DNA of 64,000 nucleotides from G963668185 sp963668185. Lineage in GTDB: Bacteria; Chloroflexota; Dehalococcoidia; Lucifugimonadales; G963668185. This document shows, piece after piece, positions 6,948-16,318 of this stretch. Numbering within the stretch: position 1 is the stretch's first letter; each line of letters opens with the position of its first letter. Location: positions 1,426,001-1,490,000 of the forward strand of contig OY764162.1 of NCBI GenBank assembly GCA_963668185.1. The letters run 5' to 3'. The position numbers and the translations under genes were made by a program. The notes under the pieces were generated by a model that did no database searches, was not told the DNA's origin, and worked only from the letters and a program-made list of their open reading frames with translations.

Positions 6948-7929
6948 GCCGGCCCCACACCTCAGGATTGGCCAGCCTCTTCGGCCTCTTCCCATCCATC
7001 CAGAGCCGTATGTCCTCGGCAATCATGAACGACTGCCGTCTCACCGTCTCCTCCGTCGCGCCGCCGATGTGAGGCGTCAGGATGACGTTGCCCAGCCCCA
7101 GAAGTGGACTCGACGGAGGAACGGGATGGCTCTCGAACACGTCGATAGCCGCCCCCGCGATTGCCCCGGACTTAAGCGCGTCCACCAGCGCCGCCTCATC
7201 GACCGCCGCGGGACTCGCCGTATTGATCAGGTACGCGGCCCGCTTCATCATGCCGATCCGTCGCCGGTCGATCAGTCCGGCCACCTCATCCGTAAGCGGA
7301 ACGTGCAGCGAAACGAAGTCGGCCCGCCGGAGCAGGTCGTCCAAAGCCATCGACTCCACGCCGTCCGGAGCCGGAGCGTACGGATCGTAGCCGGCCACTT
7401 TCATGCCGATCGCGCGCGCAACCTCCGCCAGCCTGCGCCCAATCGCACCCAGGCCCACGATGCCAAGCGTGCGGCCCGCCAGTTCCACGCCGCGCATCTC
7501 CCGGTACGGCTCCGTCGGGTCCTGCCAGCGCCCGCTCGAAGTGTACGCGTGTGCCTCCGGTATGCGCCGCGCCAGGGCCAGCATCAGGCCCAGCGCATGC
7601 TCGGCCACGGCCTGCGACGTCCGGCCATGCGTGTGCACGACGACCACGCCATGCCGTGTCGCCGCCTCCACCTCGACGTGGTTCAGCCCGGCATGGCAAA
7701 CGCCCACGAACTTGAGGCAGTCCGCCTCCTCGAACAGCTCCTCGAACACGAAGTCGATCTCTACAACAAGGATGGAGACGCCTTCCGCGCTGATCCTCCG
7801 CCCAAGCTCCTCCGGGTCCCAGATGAGGCGCGTATCCAGCCAGCTCTCATGGCCCACCTCCATATCGCGCCTGAGTTCGGTGAGGTAGCCGGCGTCGAAC
7901 GGCGCGAGAATAAGGGCACGCTCCGTCAA
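6940..7929 (-). CDS. D-2-hydroxyacid dehydrogenase family protein lacking the catalytic arginine
   Basis: The domain order matches phosphoglycerate-dehydrogenase-like enzymes: substrate domain, then HALGLMLALARRIPE, the NAD site LGIVGLGAIGRRLAEV, and the C-terminal DVFESHP and LTPHIGG motifs that supply Glu and His. The usual arginine of the NTARG motif is missing: the sequence reads LINTASPAAVDE, so Arg is replaced by Ser. That residue normally holds the substrate carboxylate, so the enzyme may be inactive or act on another substrate. TTG 7929 is the likely start, 10 bases behind the hpnE stop; a frame reaching 8019 would overlap hpnE. It leads the dehydrogenase-kinase-aldolase module at the end of the hopanoid operon. 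Confidence 0.8.
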   Translation of the reverse strand: MTERALILAPFDAGYLTELRRDMEVGHESWLDTRLIWDPEELGRRISAEGVSILVVEIDFVFEELFEEADCLKFVGVCHAGLNHVEVEAATRHGVVVVHTHGRTSQAVAEHALGLMLALARRIPEAHAYTSSGRWQDPTEPYREMRGVELAGRTLGIVGLGAIGRRLAEVARAIGMKVAGYDPYAPAPDGVESMALDDLLRRADFVSLHVPLTDEVAGLIDRRRIGMMKRAAYLINTASPAAVDEAALVDALKSGAIAGAAIDVFESHPVPPSSPLLGLGNVILTPHIGGATEETVRRQSFMIAEDIRLWMDGKRPKRLANPEVWGRRA

Positions 7930-7939
7930 AGCGCTTCCC

Positions 7940-9307
7940 TCAACTCCCGGCCCGCGCGGCCAGGTCCGCGGCGAACACGCCGCTCCTGACCGCGCCCTCC
8001 ATCGTCGAGGGCCATCCAACGTCCGTCCAGTCGCCTGCCAGGAACAGGTTCTCGATAGGCGTGCGGTGCGGCAGCCGGTGCGCGCCGGAACCGGGCGCCG
8101 GGCGAAAGGTAGCCTGCTGCTGCTTCACCGCCAGAAACCGTTCGATCGTCGCGCCGCGCGCCCTCGGCAACAATCTCTCCATCTCCTGCGAGAACATGTC
8201 CCGCAACTCATCTCTCGTCATGCCGGCGAACTCCCACGCCCCGCTCAGAGAGATGCACAGGTACTGGCCCGCGAATCCGTTGTCGCCCTGGATCGCCGTC
8301 TTGTTGAACACGAACTGCACCGGACTATTCAGGAACACGACGAAGTCCTGGTCCATGACCTTCCTGTCGTACCAGAGATGAATGCCCACGATGGGCGCGA
8401 AGCTGAGGCCCGCCGCCTTCGAGAAGAATTCGCCGGACGCCACGTCATCGGGGAGCGCCCTGAGCAGCGCGTCGAACGGAAGCGCGCTCACGTAAACGTC
8501 CGCCTCGATCGAAGGGCCGCCGGCCACCTCGACGCCCGTAACCCGTCCTCCCTCGATACGTATGGCCCGCACCGGTCTGCCCAGCATCACCTCATTGCCC
8601 GCGTCCTCGAGTTTCGACTGCGCCGGCGTGCCCGCCAGCGAAGTCAGACCCACTTTCGAAAACCCAATCGACGCGAACCCCGGACTCTTGAGCAGCCCTT
8701 CCTGGAAGACCATCAACGCCATGTCCGCGCTTACGTCCCGCGCGTCGTCATTGAGCATCGGAAGGATGATGAGGTTCCACAGATTGGCGATCGCGCGCTC
8801 GGACTGTCCGTGCCGACGCAGCCAGTCGTAAGCCGTCTCCCCGTCCAGCCGCTCCTTGAGCTTGCGCCTGTCCGTAAACTTCATCCTGATAAGCGCGGAC
8901 ACCGCCCTCAGCTTCTCGGCAAAGCTGAGATGCGGATAAGAGAGAAACGAAGGCAGAAGGTGCAGCGGCCCCAGCCACGGCGTGCTCGATATGACGCCTG
9001 ACCTGTCGTCGAGAATCACCTCCGTGCGCAGCTTGCGCTGAAGGTAGGCGCTGTCCAGCGTGCCGGCCCACGACAGGTAGTCCACGTAGTACGAGCAGCA
9101 TCCCATGAAAACGTGCTGGCCGTTGTCGATCTCCCAGTCCACCTGGTCGTCGTAGAAGGAGAACGCGCGCCCGCCCAGAAACCGCCGGGCCTCCACCAGC
9201 GTCACCTTCAGGCCGTGCTCAGCGAGTCTGCGTCCGGCCGAAAGTCCGGCTAACCCGCCGCCTAGAACGGCTACCGACCTGGAACTGGCAGCAGGCTTCT
9301 GGCCCAT
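7940..9307 (-). CDS. hpnE: Hydroxysqualene dehydroxylase HpnE (FAD-dependent)
   Basis: The last step of the HpnCDE route removes the hydroxyl of hydroxysqualene to give squalene. The N-terminus SVAVLGGGLAGLSAGRRLAEHGLKVTLVEAR is an FAD dinucleotide-binding fold, followed by FLGGRAFSFYDD; the C-terminus LFLAGDWTDVGWPSTMEGAVRSG is the second FAD motif of the phytoene-desaturase-like superfamily. The length of 455 aa is normal. The start overlaps the hpnD end by 37 bases, so they are coupled. Placement after hpnC and hpnD makes the HpnE assignment firm. Confidence 0.93.
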   Translation of the reverse strand: MGQKPAASSRSVAVLGGGLAGLSAGRRLAEHGLKVTLVEARRFLGGRAFSFYDDQVDWEIDNGQHVFMGCCSYYVDYLSWAGTLDSAYLQRKLRTEVILDDRSGVISSTPWLGPLHLLPSFLSYPHLSFAEKLRAVSALIRMKFTDRRKLKERLDGETAYDWLRRHGQSERAIANLWNLIILPMLNDDARDVSADMALMVFQEGLLKSPGFASIGFSKVGLTSLAGTPAQSKLEDAGNEVMLGRPVRAIRIEGGRVTGVEVAGGPSIEADVYVSALPFDALLRALPDDVASGEFFSKAAGLSFAPIVGIHLWYDRKVMDQDFVVFLNSPVQFVFNKTAIQGDNGFAGQYLCISLSGAWEFAGMTRDELRDMFSQEMERLLPRARGATIERFLAVKQQQATFRPAPGSGAHRLPHRTPIENLFLAGDWTDVGWPSTMEGAVRSGVFAADLAARAGS

Positions 9308-10167
9308 GTCGTCGCCATGATAAACAACTTGCGCCGCGTGTTCAGTGACGCCCTGCCGTCGAAGACCCGAAACCCCCCGCGCTCGATCTGGTCCAGCAAC
9401 GCGCTGTAGATGTCGTGAAGCACCGCCGGACAGGCGCGCGAAGTCCCCGAAAGCAACGGCAACAGCCGCCTGCCTCTCTGGAAATGCTCTCTCGCTCGGG
9501 CCGACTGTGACCGCATCAGCCTGAGAAACGACTCATTCATCACGCCGGACAGCAGTTCCCGCTCCGAGTACCCGCAAGCTTGAATCTCGTCCAGCGGGAT
9601 GTAGATGCGACCTCTTTCCGCGTCTTCCTTAACGTCGCGGATGATGTTGGTCAACTGCATCGCCAGCCCCAGGTCCACCGCGTGCTCCCTGGCACTGGCG
9701 TCCCTGTAGCCGAATATCTCGATGCACACCAGCCCGACGGCCGAAGCCACCTTGTAGCAGTACTCCCGCAGTTCATCGAAGTCGCGAAACCGCGACCAGG
9801 TCAGGTCCATCTCCACGCCGTCGAGTATCTCCTCGAAGTACCGGTGTGGGATGCCGTAGCGTTCGACCGTGTCCCCCAGCGCGGCGAACACCGGGTGGTC
9901 CGACGCGTCGGCCCGCATGAGTTCCAGCCTGCGCCTGGTGTCCGAGAACAACTCCAGCTTGCGCTCGTCGGGAATGTCCTCGTCGGCGATGTCGTCGCAC
10001 AGGCGGCAATAGGCGTATGTCGCGTAGATCGCCCGTCGCTTTGCCGCCGGCAGGGTCAGGAACGCGTAGTAGAAGTTCTTGGCGTTCCTCTTGGTCACGA
10101 GCCGGCACCGCTCGTAAGCCTCGCGGAGGTCCATGACCGGGGTGAAGTCGGCGCCGGCGGTACTCAC
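9271..10167 (-). CDS. hpnD: Presqualene diphosphate synthase HpnD
   Basis: A trans-isoprenyl diphosphate synthase that condenses two farnesyl diphosphates to presqualene diphosphate. The first Asp-rich motif is CDDIADED (Asp-58, 59, 62) and the second NIIRDVKEDAERGRIYIP; both bind magnesium-diphosphate. The 298-aa length is typical. The stop of hpnC lies 10 bases upstream and hpnE overlaps downstream, giving the standard hpnC-hpnD-hpnE order. The distinction from HpnC rests on order and on the ERGRIYIP form of motif 2. Confidence 0.92.
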   Translation of the reverse strand: MSTAGADFTPVMDLREAYERCRLVTKRNAKNFYYAFLTLPAAKRRAIYATYAYCRLCDDIADEDIPDERKLELFSDTRRRLELMRADASDHPVFAALGDTVERYGIPHRYFEEILDGVEMDLTWSRFRDFDELREYCYKVASAVGLVCIEIFGYRDASAREHAVDLGLAMQLTNIIRDVKEDAERGRIYIPLDEIQACGYSERELLSGVMNESFLRLMRSQSARAREHFQRGRRLLPLLSGTSRACPAVLHDIYSALLDQIERGGFRVFDGRASLNTRRKLFIMATTWARSLLPVPGR

Positions 10168-10177
10168 CGGATAGTCG

Positions 10178-11068
10178 CTACGCCCGCCCCAGCAGCTTGA
10201 GCTTCAGGAACGTCCCCAGCATGAGCCTGAGCTTGGTAGATCTGGACAGCGCCGGCCGCGAACTGAGCACGTCGTACCCGCGCCGCTCGATCATGTCCAG
10301 CACCTTCACGCCGCCCTTCGTGAACAGCGCGACGTCCAGCTTGAAGCGGCCGTCGAGGGTATCGATCAGCTTCTCGCCCTCCGCGAAAAGCCCCCGCGCC
10401 CGCTCCACTTCGAACGCCATCAGGGCCCGGAACGCCTCGTTTACGACGCCGCGGCCCAACTCGTCCTCCGAGTAGCCGAACCTTCTCATGTCTTCCATCG
10501 GAATGTAGATGCGGCCCATCGCGTAGTCCCGCGCCACGTCCTGCCAGAAGTTCGTAAGCTGCAACGCCGTGCACGTGGCGTCCGAGAGTCGCTGGCGGTA
10601 CTCATCCCTGTAGCCCAGCACGTACAGCACCAGCCTGCCCACCGGATTGGCCGAGTGCTGGCAGTAGAAGTCCAGATCTTCGTAGCGGGCGTGCCGCTTG
10701 CTCCGCTGGTCTATGCGATTTGCTTCCACAAGCCTCAGAAACGGCTCGCTGGGAATCTCAAACTCGTGAATGGTGCGCTGTAGCGCTTTTAGATAAACGT
10801 GCTCCGGCTCGCCCTCGTAGCACCTCAGCAGGTCCCGCTCCCACTCATCCAGAGCGGCCAGCCTGTCGCCTGCATGCTCGTCGCCCAGATCGTCCACCGT
10901 GCGGCAGAACGCGTAGATCGCGTAGAGGTGCTTGCGAGCGTCGCCCGGCAGGAAGCGCGACACCACGGTGAAGTTCTCGTAGTGAGTCTTCGCCAGCGCA
11001 GCGCACAACTCATAGCACTGCTCGATCGAAACCGCCGCAGCGTCATCGGCAAGCGCGCTAGGAAGCAT
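10178..11068 (-). CDS. hpnC: Hydroxysqualene synthase HpnC
   Basis: The second squalene-synthase-like protein, which turns presqualene diphosphate into hydroxysqualene. The Asp-rich motif FCRTVDDLGDE (Asp-59, 60, 63) and QLTNFWQDVARDYAMGRIYIP are present; the FWQDV form is typical of HpnC. A gap of 134 bases without a gene separates it from the cyclase gene upstream, the largest inside the operon, and could hold an internal promoter. Confidence 0.92.
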   Translation of the reverse strand: MLPSALADDAAAVSIEQCYELCAALAKTHYENFTVVSRFLPGDARKHLYAIYAFCRTVDDLGDEHAGDRLAALDEWERDLLRCYEGEPEHVYLKALQRTIHEFEIPSEPFLRLVEANRIDQRSKRHARYEDLDFYCQHSANPVGRLVLYVLGYRDEYRQRLSDATCTALQLTNFWQDVARDYAMGRIYIPMEDMRRFGYSEDELGRGVVNEAFRALMAFEVERARGLFAEGEKLIDTLDGRFKLDVALFTKGGVKVLDMIERRGYDVLSSRPALSRSTKLRLMLGTFLKLKLLGRA

Positions 11069-11202
11069 GGCCGCTCCTTGCGCTCGGCTCAGCAGCGGAC
11101 AACTCGCGGCGAATGGAGCGTATTGCCATGTCCACGTCCTGCCAGACTGCGAAGGACTCCCCGCCGGCGCGAGCGTCCTTCGGAAAATACGACGCGCCTA
11201 CG

Positions 11203-13362
11203 TCACAGTACGCGCTTGGTCGCCTTCAACTCTCCATGTGAGGCGGCCCCGTTCAGGCCCGTTGTCGCGCCCGACTCGCTGAGCTTGGCGGAAGGCCCTG
11301 TTTCAACGTGCGCCCGGTAGCGGCCAAGCGCCGCCAACGGCCAGTAGTGCCTGTACATGTGGTAGTTGATCATGAAACCCGCCGATAGCGCCGGCCCCAG
11401 GTAAACGCCTTCCTTGCCCGGGTCATCGCCCGCCAGCCGCTGCCCGATTCCATACCCCGGGAACCCGGTTCCGGTGAAGAACGGCTCATCCCAGGAGCCG
11501 TCATCGTTCTGCGTTCTGGCAAGGTACTCGATGCCCCTGCGGACCGCGCCGCTCTCCGCTTCGCCCGCCGACATCAGCGCGATGCAGGCCCACGCCGTCT
11601 GCGAAGCCGTGCTCGGCCCCATGCCCGCCAGGGAGCGGTCGGCGTACGAAGCGCAACTCTCGCCCCATCCTCCGTCCGCGTTCTGGCGCGCGAGAGTCCA
11701 GTCAACCGCCTTCCTGACGTGCGCGGCGTTCATGTCGAGGCCAAGCTTCTCGAGCGCGGGCAGCACTGCGCCCGTTCCGTAGATGTAGTTCACTCCCCAT
11801 CTGCCGAACCACGCCCCGAAGTCCTCCTGCTCGGACAGCACGTACTCCAACGCCTTCTGTACCGCCGGGTGGTCGGGCGGGTAGCCCAGATGGCCCAGCA
11901 TCTCTAGGACGTGCGCGGTTACGTCCACGCTTGGCGGATCGATGATTTCGCCGAAGTCCGCGAACGGAATCCTGGCCAGAATCCTTCTGCTGTTGTTCTT
12001 GTCGAAGGCTCCCCAGCCGCCGTTCGCGCTCTGCATCCCCAGCAGCCAACTGACGCCCTGCCTCACTGCCGAGTCCTTCCGCTCCTCGTCCGCCATCCGG
12101 ACCCTGTCCAGCGCCATGACGATCTCAGACGTGTCGTCCGTGTCCGGGTAGAGGTCGTTCTCGAACTCGAACGCCCAGCCTCCCGGATCCACGTTCTTGA
12201 CCTTGACCTGCCAGTCCCCGCCCGTCAGGACCTGCTGCCCGACCAGATAGTCAGCCGCGAGTTGCAGCGCGGGATGGTCCGATTCAAGGCCCGAGTCGAG
12301 GAGGGCTATCATCGCCAGCCCCGTGTCCCAGAGCGGCGAAACGCAGGCCTGAACGCGCAGCGTGTCGTCCTCTTCGATCGCGAACGAATCGAACCCGTCC
12401 AGCCCTTTCTTGATCAGGGGATGATCCAGCGGATAGCCGAGCGTGTGAAGCGCGATGATCGAGTACACCCACGGCGGCTGGATCCCTCCCCAGCTGCCGT
12501 CGGCTTCCTGGTGCTCGACGATCCACTTCTCCGCCTCCTTGATCGCCTGCTCCCTGACCGGGTTCCACGGGAACTTGTCCAGCTTCTTGAGGACGTAGTC
12601 GCTGTAGTAGAAGAACCCGTCCCAGCCCAGCGTCCGGCGAGGCCTGGGCAAAGAGAAGTCCACCTCCGAAAGCGGTTGCGGGAAGAGCTCGTCCACGCGC
12701 GCGCTCTCGGGTACGTCGCGCGTCGGTCGCCTGTTGAGCACGATCAGCAGGGGAACGATCGTCGCGCGCGCCCAGCTTGCGAAGTCATAGATGCTGAACG
12801 GCGACCAGCTGGGCATCAGCATGATCTCCGGCGGCATTGTGGGAAGGCCGTCCCAGTCCCATTGTCCGAACAGAGCGAACCATATCTTTGTGAACGTCCT
12901 GGTTCTGGGAATGCCGCCCTGCGACAGCACGAACTCCCTGGCCTTCCGCATGCGCGGCTCTTCTGCCGAGATGCCCGCCAGCTTGAGCGCGAAGTAGCAC
13001 TCCGCCGTGGTGCTCAGGTCGCCCTCGGCGCCGTAGAACTGGCCCCATGTGCCGTCGTCCCGCTGGCGGCTCAGGATGAAGTTTGCCAGCTTCCTCATCC
13101 GCTCCGGCTCTTCGATCCCGAGGAAGTAGTTCATCATGACGAACTCTGCTTCCATGGTCGTGTTGGACTCGAGTTCGCCCAGCCAGTAGCCCTGCTCGTA
13201 CTGCGACGAAAGCAGATGGCGTTGCGCCCGCTCGATCGTCGCGCCGAGCCCCTCGATACGGTGATTCCCCGCGGCCGGGCCGCCTGCTCGGGCCGTGGTC
13301 GCCTCCGGCGCGCCTTGCCTCATCCCGGCGCCCTGGGCTGCTCGCGTGCCGTCGTCAGTCAT
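11203..13362 (-). CDS. shc: Squalene-hopene cyclase
   Basis: A membrane-associated triterpene cyclase producing hopene or diplopterol from squalene. The protonating motif is DTDD (residues 407-410, matching DxDD), and repeated QW motifs are visible (for example DGSWGGIQPPWVYS, NGGWGAFD, DGGWGES, DGSWDEPFFTGTGFP). At 719 aa it is slightly longer than well-known homologues because of an unusual charged N-terminal stretch of about 35 residues and a C-terminal tail (GPSAKLSESGATTG...). Its start overlaps the hpnG stop by 8 bases. The DxDD motif favours squalene over oxidosqualene as substrate. Confidence 0.96.
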   Translation of the reverse strand: MTDDGTRAAQGAGMRQGAPEATTARAGGPAAGNHRIEGLGATIERAQRHLLSSQYEQGYWLGELESNTTMEAEFVMMNYFLGIEEPERMRKLANFILSRQRDDGTWGQFYGAEGDLSTTAECYFALKLAGISAEEPRMRKAREFVLSQGGIPRTRTFTKIWFALFGQWDWDGLPTMPPEIMLMPSWSPFSIYDFASWARATIVPLLIVLNRRPTRDVPESARVDELFPQPLSEVDFSLPRPRRTLGWDGFFYYSDYVLKKLDKFPWNPVREQAIKEAEKWIVEHQEADGSWGGIQPPWVYSIIALHTLGYPLDHPLIKKGLDGFDSFAIEEDDTLRVQACVSPLWDTGLAMIALLDSGLESDHPALQLAADYLVGQQVLTGGDWQVKVKNVDPGGWAFEFENDLYPDTDDTSEIVMALDRVRMADEERKDSAVRQGVSWLLGMQSANGGWGAFDKNNSRRILARIPFADFGEIIDPPSVDVTAHVLEMLGHLGYPPDHPAVQKALEYVLSEQEDFGAWFGRWGVNYIYGTGAVLPALEKLGLDMNAAHVRKAVDWTLARQNADGGWGESCASYADRSLAGMGPSTASQTAWACIALMSAGEAESGAVRRGIEYLARTQNDDGSWDEPFFTGTGFPGYGIGQRLAGDDPGKEGVYLGPALSAGFMINYHMYRHYWPLAALGRYRAHVETGPSAKLSESGATTGLNGAASHGELKATKRVL

Positions 13363-14110
13363 GCAAGGCCTCTAGGAACCCGGACAGCGATTCGTTCGCC
13401 AGCCTGGATTGAGAGCGGAGCCTGAGAAGCCCCGGCCCGTCGAGCGGACGCCTCGCGAGGTGCTTCAGCGCCCTGGCCCACCGGTTGCGGTGGCTGTCCC
13501 CGGCCTCGCAGCTTACGAAGTACGGGAGGTCCTGGTCCGAGCGGTCCAGCACGCTGCGAACAACGACGGTTGGAACGCCCTGCGCCGTCGCCGCACTGCA
13601 CACCCAATAGCTCTCCATGTCCACCACCTGGACCGGGAAGCTGCTGCCGATCCACGACTTCAGGCCAGAGCCCGAAATGAACGTGGAGACCGTCATGCAG
13701 CCGCAGAAGTCGAAATCGCCGCCGGCGCTCCGTACCCTTGCGGACACGTCGAGGAACAGTCCCTCATCCACGCTCTGAAAGGGTTCGACTCCCGCCTCGC
13801 TCCAAGCGGCGGGAGGCCCGTCCATGGCCGCGAGCGGGTTGCACAGGAACAGACGCCCAGCCTCCAGCTCAGGCGTTGCCGCGCCGGCGAATCCCGCGGA
13901 GATGATGAACTCGGGACTGAACGTCTCCAGGGCGTACCTTGTGGCCTCCTCCGCGTTCTCCCTGCCGACGCCGCCCTCCAGCACCACGACGTCCGGATGC
14001 GAAGACGACTCGAAGACGCCAACCCCGTTCGACCGGGCCGATTCCCTGAAATAGCCCCGGTCGAGGTACAGGCTCACCTCTTCCCTGAGTGCGGTAACAA
14101 TCGCGTACAA
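13355..14110 (-). CDS. hpnG: Nucleoside-phosphorylase-family protein, probable adenosylhopane phosphorylase HpnG
   Basis: The protein has the purine/MTA phosphorylase fold: FIISAGFAGAATPEL and VVDMESYWVCSAATAQGVPTVVVRSV, the latter matching the ribose-contacting VDME motif. In hopanoid clusters this family (HpnG) removes adenine from adenosylhopane, giving (phospho)ribosylhopane. It lies between hpnH, which makes adenosylhopane, and shc, with an 8-base overlap to shc, so the assignment follows both family and context. At 251 aa it has normal length. Confidence 0.85.
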   Translation of the reverse strand: MYAIVTALREEVSLYLDRGYFRESARSNGVGVFESSSHPDVVVLEGGVGRENAEEATRYALETFSPEFIISAGFAGAATPELEAGRLFLCNPLAAMDGPPAAWSEAGVEPFQSVDEGLFLDVSARVRSAGGDFDFCGCMTVSTFISGSGLKSWIGSSFPVQVVDMESYWVCSAATAQGVPTVVVRSVLDRSDQDLPYFVSCEAGDSHRNRWARALKHLARRPLDGPGLLRLRSQSRLANESLSGFLEALHD

Positions 14111-14136
14111 AGGACGGCCTCGCGCTCAGCCTGGGG

Positions 14137-15162
14137 CTATCCCGCGCCTATCCCGGCGTTCTGGAACGCGCCTTCCTTCACCATCCGCAGAGCGTCGCTC
14201 GGCTTGGACAGCGCCTGGAAGATGCTGGCCGACTCGAAGCCGCAGTGCATGAGGCAGTCGGCGCACCGGGGGTCCTTGCCCACGCCGTACCGGTCCCAGA
14301 GTTCCTCGGAGAACAGGTCGTCCACGTTCTGCGTGTGCCGGTCTCCCAGCAGGTAGCAGGGCTCGCGCCACCCCATCGGCGTATAGGTAGGATTGGAGAA
14401 CGCCGTGCAGTCGTACTCGCGGTTGCCCCTCAGAAAGTCCAGGTAGAGAGGGTTGTTGTAGAACCTGATGCCTCGCGACGGGTCCAGCACGTTCTTGAAC
14501 ACCTTGCGCGCCCTCTGGCGTGAGATGAACAACTGCTGGTTCGGCACCGTCTTGAACTGGTACCCGGGCGACACCATGCACCCCTCCACTCCGCGATCGG
14601 TCATGTTCTTGAACATCTCTACCAGGTCTTCCTCGTCGCATCCGTTGAACACGGTCGTATTGGTAGTGACCCGGTAGCCCTTCTCCAGCGCCGAATCGAT
14701 CGCCCTGCTCGCGATCTTGAACACGCCCTTGCGGTACACCGACTTGTCGTGCGCCGCCTCCATCCCGTCCATGTGCACCACGAAGCAGAAGTACTTGGTG
14801 GGCGGGATCTTCTTCATCACCCGCTCCATCAGAAGCGCGTTCGTGCACATGTACACGAACCTCTTCTGCTCGACTATGCGGTTGACGATCTGGTCGATCT
14901 CCGGATGAAGCGTCGGCTCTCCGCCGGCGATCGACACGATCGGCGCGCCGGAGTCCTCGACCGCCTGGAGGCACCTGTCAACCGACACCAGCCGGTCCAG
15001 AACGTGCTCGTACTCCCGGATCCGGCCGCACCCCTCGCAGGCAAGATTGCACTTCTCCAGCGGCTCCAGCATCGTCACTAGCGGGAACCGCTTCCGTCCC
15101 TTCACCTTGTTCTTCAGGATGTACCAAGTGAGCCTGAGTGCCAGTTCCATCGGTCTTCCCAT
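14137..15162 (-). CDS. hpnH: Adenosyl-hopene transferase HpnH (radical SAM)
   Basis: A radical SAM enzyme that adds a 5-prime-deoxyadenosyl group to hopene, the first step to C35 bacteriohopanepolyols. The cluster-binding Cys are CNLACEGC (Cys-38, 42, 45), the SAM-binding segment is VSIAGGEPTLHPEI, and a C-terminal Cys cluster (DPRCADCLMHCGFES) is typical of the HpnH/SPASM-like tail. ATG 15162 has AAAGGAG ideally placed. The open frame extends further upstream, but that part is the shadow of the polyprenyl synthase gene. Confidence 0.95.
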   Translation of the reverse strand: MGRPMELALRLTWYILKNKVKGRKRFPLVTMLEPLEKCNLACEGCGRIREYEHVLDRLVSVDRCLQAVEDSGAPIVSIAGGEPTLHPEIDQIVNRIVEQKRFVYMCTNALLMERVMKKIPPTKYFCFVVHMDGMEAAHDKSVYRKGVFKIASRAIDSALEKGYRVTTNTTVFNGCDEEDLVEMFKNMTDRGVEGCMVSPGYQFKTVPNQQLFISRQRARKVFKNVLDPSRGIRFYNNPLYLDFLRGNREYDCTAFSNPTYTPMGWREPCYLLGDRHTQNVDDLFSEELWDRYGVGKDPRCADCLMHCGFESASIFQALSKPSDALRMVKEGAFQNAGIGAG

Positions 15163-15190
15163 CTCTATCTCCTTTGCGCCCTGCCTGGGC

Positions 15191-16261
15191 CTAATGGTCC
15201 CGTACCAGCAGAAAGTCGGCAAGCTCCTCGAGGCCGTCCCGTGTCTCTGGCGACAGCTCCACCGAGGAGATCGCCTCCACCGCCTGGTCCCTGAACTCCG
15301 CCGCCACTTCCTGGGCCGACCTGCGCGTGCCGGTGTTTCCGAGGATCTCCAGCACCGCTGCCACGTCCCCTTCTGAAATCTCATTGCCTGGCTGTCCGTA
15401 GATGTCTTGCAATGTTCTCGCGTCTCCGTCCCGGGAGAACGCCATGGCGTGCATGACCGGGAACGAGTTCTTCTTTCGGCGGATGTCCGCGTGTATAGGC
15501 TTTCCCGTCTGTTCCGTCTCCCCCCAGACGCCCAGGACGTCGTCCCGTATCTGGAACAGGAAGCCCAGCGCGCGGCCAAACTCGTGGAAAGCCGAGCGCG
15601 TCTCCTCGTCGTGAGACCCTATCATCGCCCCAAGGTCCACGGAACAGCGAATCAGCGCGCCCGTCTTCTTGGATATCATCTCAAGGTACTGATGAACGGT
15701 TATGTCCCTGCGCCCCTCGAATTCGAGGTCCATGTACTGGCCCTCGATCATCTCAAGGTAGGCTCTGGTGAGCGCGCCCGCCGCGTCCAGCGCGACGCGC
15801 TCCTCAAGGCCCGAATCGACCAGTTCCTGCACCGTCTTGTCCGCTATGGCGCGAAGAAAGTTCCCGGCCACAAGCGCCCTTGGCATTCCCCACTGCCAGT
15901 ACAGCGTCGGCCGCCCGTGCCTGGTCTCGTCTCTATCTTGAATGTCGTCGTGGATCAGGGAGAAGTTGTGCACGTACTCCAGCGCGACTGCGGCCGGCGT
16001 CGCCTGTCCCACGTCTCCGCCCGTCGCGTCGCACGCGATCAGGCACAGCGTCGGCCTCAGCCCCTTGCCGCCTCGCCCTTCGACGCGCCTGCCGCGCACA
16101 TCTCCCCATCCCATGTGAAACCTGAGCATGTCGTAGAGGCCCGCGCAGCCAACGCTTAGGCCGCGGCGCAGCGCATCGCCGATATGGTCCTGGTATTGCT
16201 GAAACGCGCCCGGCAACTGGCCCGCTCGCCTGACGCTCATTTCCGCGGCCGGTAAAGTCAA
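15191..16261 (-). CDS. Polyprenyl (farnesyl/geranylgeranyl-type) diphosphate synthase
   Basis: A trans-prenyltransferase with first Asp-rich motif HDDIQDRDETRHGRPT (DDxxD, residues 105-109) and second FQIRDDVLGVWG. It probably supplies farnesyl diphosphate to HpnD/HpnC; chain length cannot be read with certainty. It is the first gene of the hopanoid operon, with a promoter candidate at 16319-16348, and hpnH follows after 28 bases. ATG 16261 is used; ATG 16240 (MSVRRAG) is an alternative. Confidence 0.9.
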   Translation of the reverse strand: MTLPAAEMSVRRAGQLPGAFQQYQDHIGDALRRGLSVGCAGLYDMLRFHMGWGDVRGRRVEGRGGKGLRPTLCLIACDATGGDVGQATPAAVALEYVHNFSLIHDDIQDRDETRHGRPTLYWQWGMPRALVAGNFLRAIADKTVQELVDSGLEERVALDAAGALTRAYLEMIEGQYMDLEFEGRRDITVHQYLEMISKKTGALIRCSVDLGAMIGSHDEETRSAFHEFGRALGFLFQIRDDVLGVWGETEQTGKPIHADIRRKKNSFPVMHAMAFSRDGDARTLQDIYGQPGNEISEGDVAAVLEILGNTGTRRSAQEVAAEFRDQAVEAISSVELSPETRDGLEELADFLLVRDH

Positions 16262-16318
16262 GCGGTATAGCTCACTCAGCAGAAGTTAAGAAGCAGAGAT
16301 ACATCGGAAAGCGATGGT

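Noticed and set aside
5421..7989. Plus-strand open frames of several hundred codons opposite the kinase and dehydrogenase genes
   Set aside because: They are Arg/Pro-rich antisense shadows of genes with clear catalytic motifs.
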